From NCBI GenBank assembly GCA_028818995.1, contig JAPPMR010000678.1:1-7779 (forward strand): 7,779 nucleotides of DNA, read 5' to 3'. Of this stretch, positions 5,201 through 7,779 are shown one piece after another. Positions within the stretch are counted from its first letter, which is position 1. Each line of letters starts with the position of its first letter. The notes under the pieces are model-generated. The model did no database searches, had not been told where the DNA came from, and was given only the letters and a program-made list of their open reading frames with translations. A program made the translations under genes and the position numbers. Origin of the DNA: Candidatus Poribacteria bacterium (GTDB lineage Bacteria; Poribacteria; WGA-4E; WGA-3G).

Positions 5201-6627
5201 CCCATAAAGTTCTTAAAGATATTGTATTAGAAGTCGGAAGGTTACCCATAATAGAAGAAGAGCAAGCATTGGTACACTTCCGCCAGGAACATTACAGAGA
5301 AGCACTTAATATTTACGAGCGTATTCTCCCGGAGTGGAATCCACCATCAGAACAATTAAACATTGGACCTTTAGAAGAATATCGACGTGCTGCTATTTGT
5401 GCCACACAATTGGGCGACTGGGAAAAAGCTGCCACTTTTTTTCAAGAGGGAGCAAAGAAAACTCAAAAGATTGAAAAGACTGAAAGATATATTGCTCTGT
5501 ATGCAGACGCAGGATTTGCTCATTTTAAAGCAGGTAATATGTTAGATTGCATAAAACTATTGAATCTGGCATTGCAAAAATTTGAGGCACTCCCTCAAAA
5601 CAATACAGATGTTAGGTATTTTACTTTAAAGCAACGTTTAATATATACCATGAGATGGGTAGCAGTGCCTAATCATCGAAATCATTCTTCGGAACTTGAA
5701 GCACTGCCAGCAGGTTTCTGTAGCAATCCAGAAACAGATGAAAAAGTTTTAGATCTACCCGATTCTCCAATTGGAGAGACTTGGGTAAATCTGGCACAAA
5801 TCGAGTACAAGTTTGGGGATAAAACGACAATCTTTCAGAAGGCTTTACAGATCCCAGATCGGAAGGCATATCCAATTTTAGATATGTCCCTTTCTCTACT
5901 TGAAACACGACATGATTTTAGAAACAAAACCTTTGATAACTTGCCACAGCGTATATATCAATTAGCGAGAGTGTATGCCTCAGGACGGAAGCATGATGAA
6001 AGTGGAAGAGGAATCGGAGAAAAAGGGTCGTATTCTATATCTATTCCTGATCTATCCAATTTCGCTTCTGTTGAGAAGATTACTGCCTTGTTGGTAGCGT
6101 CCCTCCTTGTTCAACTGTCAACAGATGTAGATATGAGCAAATTTCTGGCTATATGGCGTACAAATTCGTCAGAACTTCCAATAAAAGAAAATATATTTAC
6201 TGCTCTTGATCTAATTGAATCAATGTTATTAGAAGATCAAAACCAGGCTCTTACAACAATGAAAACCTTAGATACTAAAGTCGAAAAACGGCTTGCAGCA
6301 GTACTAAAAGTCATTCAGAACAAGGAAATAAGTCCAAAAGATCTCTTTTATGCACATACATTCATCACTACCTCGCTCATTGGTAAAACATGGGAAGGTT
6401 TTGTCGTGACGGATTTAGCAGAGATGCTTTCTGCACAGTGGCTTGAAAAAAAGATGGACATACCTATGCGCGGCTTGTCTCAGGTAGAAAAAGCCTGTAA
6501 CAGCAATGAGACTGGAAAGAAAAAAATAGGACAGATCCTACTTGCAGTACTTCAAGCCATCTCACCCAGAGCACCGTCTGAGATGTCTCAGAAGTTCCGC
6601 AGCTGGATAGAATCGGAATCAAGGTAG
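2293..6627 (+). CDS. Avs-like STAND NTPase: DUF4926 + Cap4-like nuclease + NTPase + TPR sensor
   Basis: A 1444-aa multidomain protein, probably an antiviral STAND sensor-effector acting in the cytosol. Residues 27-90 (KLLDVVALTQDVPEHNL, GEVGTVVEILANGEAFEVEF) form a DUF4926 domain. Residues 97-340 resemble the Cap4/DUF4297 PD-(D/E)XK endonuclease: SLRGYRYQ (104-111), E131, EDFD (134-137) and QVK (148-150) as likely active-site elements. The STAND NTPase follows, with Walker A GGTGRGKT (406-413), Walker B VVLDDL (460-465), sensor-like LLITSQ (493-498) and the GGHP motif (553-556). After a probable winged-helix part (about 590-680) comes a long helical region with TPR-like repeats near 986-1100. 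In known Avs proteins the C-terminal part binds a phage protein and triggers oligomerisation and nuclease activity. All catalytic motifs look intact. Ribosome site AGGA (2283-2286), 6 bases before ATG. The middle and end are visibly more A/T-rich than the DUF4926 part and the glycosyltransferase. The specific trigger is unknown. Confidence 0.8.
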   Translation: MKNKSSDNTLNTDNLAERNQEPTEEGKIKLLDVVALTQDVPEHNLKCGEVGTVVEILANGEAFEVEFSDDNGQMSKCLSFPASQLEIFHQEPIKADTKRQADASLRGYRYQILHSVEAWLDLTEGETLYLEGLEDFDIISDDTVTAVQVKDTQRNITLKSNDALHAINCYWESQIRNRDRRVKFRFLTRSKIGKERGNPFGTDKPGLEVWRHCSGNEEIVKKISEFLQNQEKISDEVKNFLKQTSPQQIYERLIEPIAWETGSKDANFVQQSISDKLDHHGNELGLLPFDASKVLDALLNEVFTVATHKENRKLTKKRFFKIFQEKATERVSTQYLRHLQMLATQAARGDTASAASIGNPSDVAIQSYSHIQTVIPPLYPDVFQRTELLTSIQIKLQSDGIAIIQGGTGRGKTTLTKLTANDIDSDWLWLNLTNRDTSLTRQYLQQLANGVSNQSVQANVVLDDLNLQPQELRVYEEILSTVIYSVLKRGAKLLITSQHKPPPNLIRSLDVSSSVTINVPNFTEPEIRQFAEEMGCPANDLDTWVTLIQAHTGGHPRLVHAWLVQLQEEGWTEQNILTSILQPPEEVKEEREAARLLLTDLPKDRREFLYRLSLMSIGFRKDYALNLAEIPEPIFHPGDVFSQLVGPWIDQVSETYYTVSPLLTNAAKEVWAESRIKDLHAYIANAILKTKNLTITEAWTVLTHSMIGQNRGGFISVIHALMTAQEDDWKNLCQEFSWLASIKTDPHEELFPGDAFVNQMFRSLQYRIAVEVRPKLVPKILENWDKEAKPYKPRQSYLLSRLMLATEILKYNQGTLPAKKLIGYLKEIIDIKNMNEKVWKSYFNSMEELKEINIDESNFFSFLFSFIYMRPEINAVFLNQLIDTLDKLDPRIRKLLLVDFENDTIQSQLLNNGVWLTEEKLENPNWTRCLEAFDKVIEKTIAWGYPYIAAASAKIKAIIHDEKLSDPDTAHKVLKDIVLEVGRLPIIEEEQALVHFRQEHYREALNIYERILPEWNPPSEQLNIGPLEEYRRAAICATQLGDWEKAATFFQEGAKKTQKIEKTERYIALYADAGFAHFKAGNMLDCIKLLNLALQKFEALPQNNTDVRYFTLKQRLIYTMRWVAVPNHRNHSSELEALPAGFCSNPETDEKVLDLPDSPIGETWVNLAQIEYKFGDKTTIFQKALQIPDRKAYPILDMSLSLLETRHDFRNKTFDNLPQRIYQLARVYASGRKHDESGRGIGEKGSYSISIPDLSNFASVEKITALLVASLLVQLSTDVDMSKFLAIWRTNSSELPIKENIFTALDLIESMLLEDQNQALTTMKTLDTKVEKRLAAVLKVIQNKEISPKDLFYAHTFITTSLIGKTWEGFVVTDLAEMLSAQWLEKKMDIPMRGLSQVEKACNSNETGKKKIGQILLAVLQAISPRAPSEMSQKFRSWIESESR

Positions 6628-6830
6628 AAAGCGGATCTACAACGGAAAAGAATCCAATTGCACAACGCCTCATCAAAGAGATGGAAAAACCACATCTCAC
6701 CCATGAAGATATTGAGGCATTGCAACAGCCAATCAAAGAAGGGAAGACCGCTATAAAATTCGATTCGCCCTTTAAAATGACTAAACTTTGGACAATTTTT
6801 AAAGTTTTTGTTTGGTTGCTTTGGTGGTAG
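6582..6830 (+). pseudogene. out-of-frame protein-like tail or gene remnant after the STAND gene
   Basis: An open frame of 82 codons without its own start, in the -1 frame relative to the STAND gene and overlapping its last 46 bases. It reads DRIGIKVESG, then NPIAQRLIKEMEKPHLTHED, then an IEALQQ helix and KFDSPF, with the amphipathic, charged character of a real protein up to about 6774. The last 19 residues (tryptophan- and phenylalanine-rich) run into AT-rich DNA and are probably not coding. The join SWI (STAND frame) to DRIGIKVESG (this frame) is natural, so a single-base deletion near 6600-6620 may have cut the STAND protein's true C-terminus. It could equally be the remnant of another gene. 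No slippery heptamer for programmed -1 frameshifting is visible in the overlap. An internal ATG (6681) lacks a spaced ribosome site. Confidence 0.45.
6783..6810 (+). terminator. weak AT-rich terminator candidate after the STAND operon
   Basis: AAACTTT (6783-6789) pairs with AAAGTTT (6801-6807) over an 11-base loop, followed by TTTG and TTTGG. The stem is only 7 bp and poor in G/C, so termination would be inefficient. It is nevertheless the only T-tailed hairpin seen after the large gene. Confidence 0.3.
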
Positions 6831-6883
6831 AAATCCAAAGGACGTTGATGCTATCAAGGGATCAGGTTATTCAAAGTAATCTC

Positions 6884-6957
6884 TTTAGTCCCGTAGGGAC
6901 GATATGTTTATAGAAACGCGTTCCCTTCCGCCATTTAGCCCCGTAGGGGCGGCATGT
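6884..6957. repeat. two CCCGTAGGG stem-loop units, 50 bp apart
   Basis: A 24-base unit at 6884-6907 recurs at 6934-6957 with four transitions. Each holds a perfect 5-bp hairpin with GTA loop: GTCCC/GGGAC (6888-6900) and GCCCC/GGGGC (6938-6950). Two of the four changes are a compensating T-A to C-G swap within the stem. This fits a dispersed intergenic repeat family under structural constraint. Further right, GCTATAGA is repeated at 6971 and 6994. The whole gap 6831-7179 shows no convincing gene, only these repeats, the inverted repeat pair and the regulatory sequence before the methyltransferase. Confidence 0.6.
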
Positions 6958-7065
6958 GAACACGGTTATGGCTATAGACGGAGGGTTTCCCCTGCTATAG
7001 AGACTTATTATGTTTTTTCTATGAGTTCTACCTTGGTCTAAATTCGTAGAAAAACCGGAAAATCC

Positions 7066-7100
7066 TTGAAAACACAACATGAAAGGGACAAAATTTGTCC
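7066..7100 (+). promoter_or_regulatory. possible promoter with palindromic operator before the methyltransferase
   Basis: GGACAAA-A-TTTGTCC (7086-7100) is a perfect 15-bp palindrome with a single central base, the size of a dimeric repressor site. It overlaps a weak promoter candidate, TTGAAA (7066-7071), 17 bases, CAAAAT (7089-7094). TAAAAT at 7111-7116 is a better -10 box but has no matching -35. The palindrome is clear; the promoter assignment is weak. Confidence 0.3.
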
Positions 7101-7179
7101 AAACTTTAGTTAAAATGAATGAACACGAAAAAAAATGAACAAGTTCGCACAGCACAGATAAACCCAAAAGGAGTTGCCC

Positions 7180-7779
7180 ATGCCAACACTTGAATTCAAC
7201 GGAAAACACCATATCTACACCCATCACCTCACCGTTCCGTACCGACCACTTGAAACTGACGAAAGCTGCTCTTGCAACCCGACCAGTGAAAACGATAACC
7301 TCATTATCCACGGCGACAACCTGCACGCTTTAAAAGCATTACTCCCACGCTACAAAAACCGCATCAAGTGCATCTACATCGACCCACCGTATAATACCGG
7401 TAATGAGGGTTGGGTCTACAATGACAACGTTAACAGTCCGCTGATGAAACAATGGTTCACAGAGAATTCCCCCATTGATATCGAAGATCTGGAACGACAC
7501 GACAAATGGCTCTGTATGATGTGGCCGAGATTGCATCTACTCAAAGAACTGCTTTCAGATGATGGTGTAATTTTCGTTTCAATTGATGACAATGAAGTAC
7601 ATCACCTGCGAATGTTGATGGATGAGATTTTTGGCGAGAAAAATTTTTTTGCGGTTCTTACGCGAAGAGCAATGCATACTGTACGTAACTCCAGCAAAGA
7701 TTTTAATCACAATGCCGACTACACTTTGGTTTATGCTAAAGAAAAATCATGGTTTGGTGAAGACAAAAGTCGGTATATT
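7180..7779 (+). CDS. mod: type III-like Mod DNA adenine methyltransferase, N-terminal part
   Basis: The first 200 codons are present and the gene runs off the right edge. The protein begins MPTLEFNGKH. LIIHGDNLHALKALLP (41-56) precedes CIYIDPPYNTGNEGWVY (64-80), where DPPY (68-71) is motif IV of N6-adenine amino-methyltransferases. WLCMMWPRLHLLKELL (110-125) and DDGVIFVSIDDNEV (127-140) follow, as in the beta-class order where the SAM-binding motif I lies C-terminal, outside the window. Such enzymes are modification subunits of type III restriction systems, with a Res helicase-nuclease usually encoded next, though related solitary enzymes exist. It would methylate adenine in a specific site, using SAM. 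Ribosome site AAAAGGAG (7166-7173), 6 bases before ATG 7180, fixes the start. Its position next to an Avs-like gene supports a defence island. Confidence 0.85.
   Translation, partial: MPTLEFNGKHHIYTHHLTVPYRPLETDESCSCNPTSENDNLIIHGDNLHALKALLPRYKNRIKCIYIDPPYNTGNEGWVYNDNVNSPLMKQWFTENSPIDIEDLERHDKWLCMMWPRLHLLKELLSDDGVIFVSIDDNEVHHLRMLMDEIFGEKNFFAVLTRRAMHTVRNSSKDFNHNADYTLVYAKEKSWFGEDKSRYI

Larger units (their letters stand above)
6780..7110. repeat. 21-bp inverted repeat pair bounding the gap
   Basis: The 21 bases at 6780-6800 (starting ACTAAACTTTGGACAA) recur as the reverse complement at 7090-7110 with 19 of 21 positions identical. They face each other across 289 bases that include the CCCGTAGGG units. 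The right copy overlaps the palindrome at 7086-7100. They could be ends of a short non-autonomous element, or two copies of one protein-binding site in opposite orientation. No target-site duplication is obvious at the outer edges. Confidence 0.4.

Noticed and set aside
6582..6627. Programmed -1 ribosomal frameshift at the STAND gene end
   Set aside because: No slippery heptamer or downstream stem is visible in the only stretch where both frames are open, so an indel or remnant is more likely.
6884..6957. CRISPR array
   Set aside because: Only two imperfect 24-base units, each a compact hairpin, with one interval and no cas genes.
6871..7326. 151-aa open frame on the - strand
   Set aside because: It runs antisense through the methyltransferase start and through non-coding hairpin repeats, and its translation resembles no family.

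Overview
The window looks like a stretch of bacterial chromosome with a defence and accessory-gene cluster in its second half. All genes I could support lie on the + strand. The organism is not identified by any marker gene. The mix of gene types (DUF104 antitoxin, HicB-like protein, DUF6883/DUF4926 pair, short CCCGTAGGG and TAGCATAGGCTG hairpin repeats in gaps) resembles what I remember of Candidatus Poribacteria and similar large-genome environmental bacteria. That is a recollection, not a test.

Layout. At 3-113 is the C-terminal end of a MoxR-type AAA+ ATPase, closed by a strong intrinsic terminator (135-212). A family 2 glycosyltransferase follows (217-930). Next is a small toxin-antitoxin-like module with its own extended -10 promoter (963-991): an AF2212/DUF104 antitoxin (1064-1321) overlapped by a HicB-like ORF (1303-1653), which sits where a PIN toxin would be expected. 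The gap 1654-1945 holds two short hairpin repeats and a second promoter of nearly the same design (1832-1860).

That second promoter drives the main feature, a two-gene operon with an ATGA overlap. A 116-aa DUF6883 protein (1946-2296) is followed by a 1444-aa protein (2293-6627). The large protein reads in order as a DUF4926 domain, a Cap4/DUF4297-like PD-(D/E)XK nuclease domain, a STAND-type P-loop NTPase, and a long helical/TPR sensor-like region. Nuclease-STAND-TPR is the layout of antiviral STAND (Avs) proteins. The unusual part is that DUF4926, which I know as a small stand-alone partner of DUF6883, is fused to the front of the Avs-like protein while DUF6883 stays as the coupled upstream gene. 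This is the best candidate in the window for an undescribed system.

After the operon, an out-of-frame but protein-like tail (6582-6830) suggests a frameshifted C-terminus or a gene remnant. A gap of about 350 bases (6831-7179) carries two covarying CCCGTAGGG stem-loops, an inverted repeat pair and a 15-bp palindrome. The window ends inside a beta-class DNA adenine methyltransferase of the type III Mod kind (7180 onward), consistent with a defence island that continues to the right.
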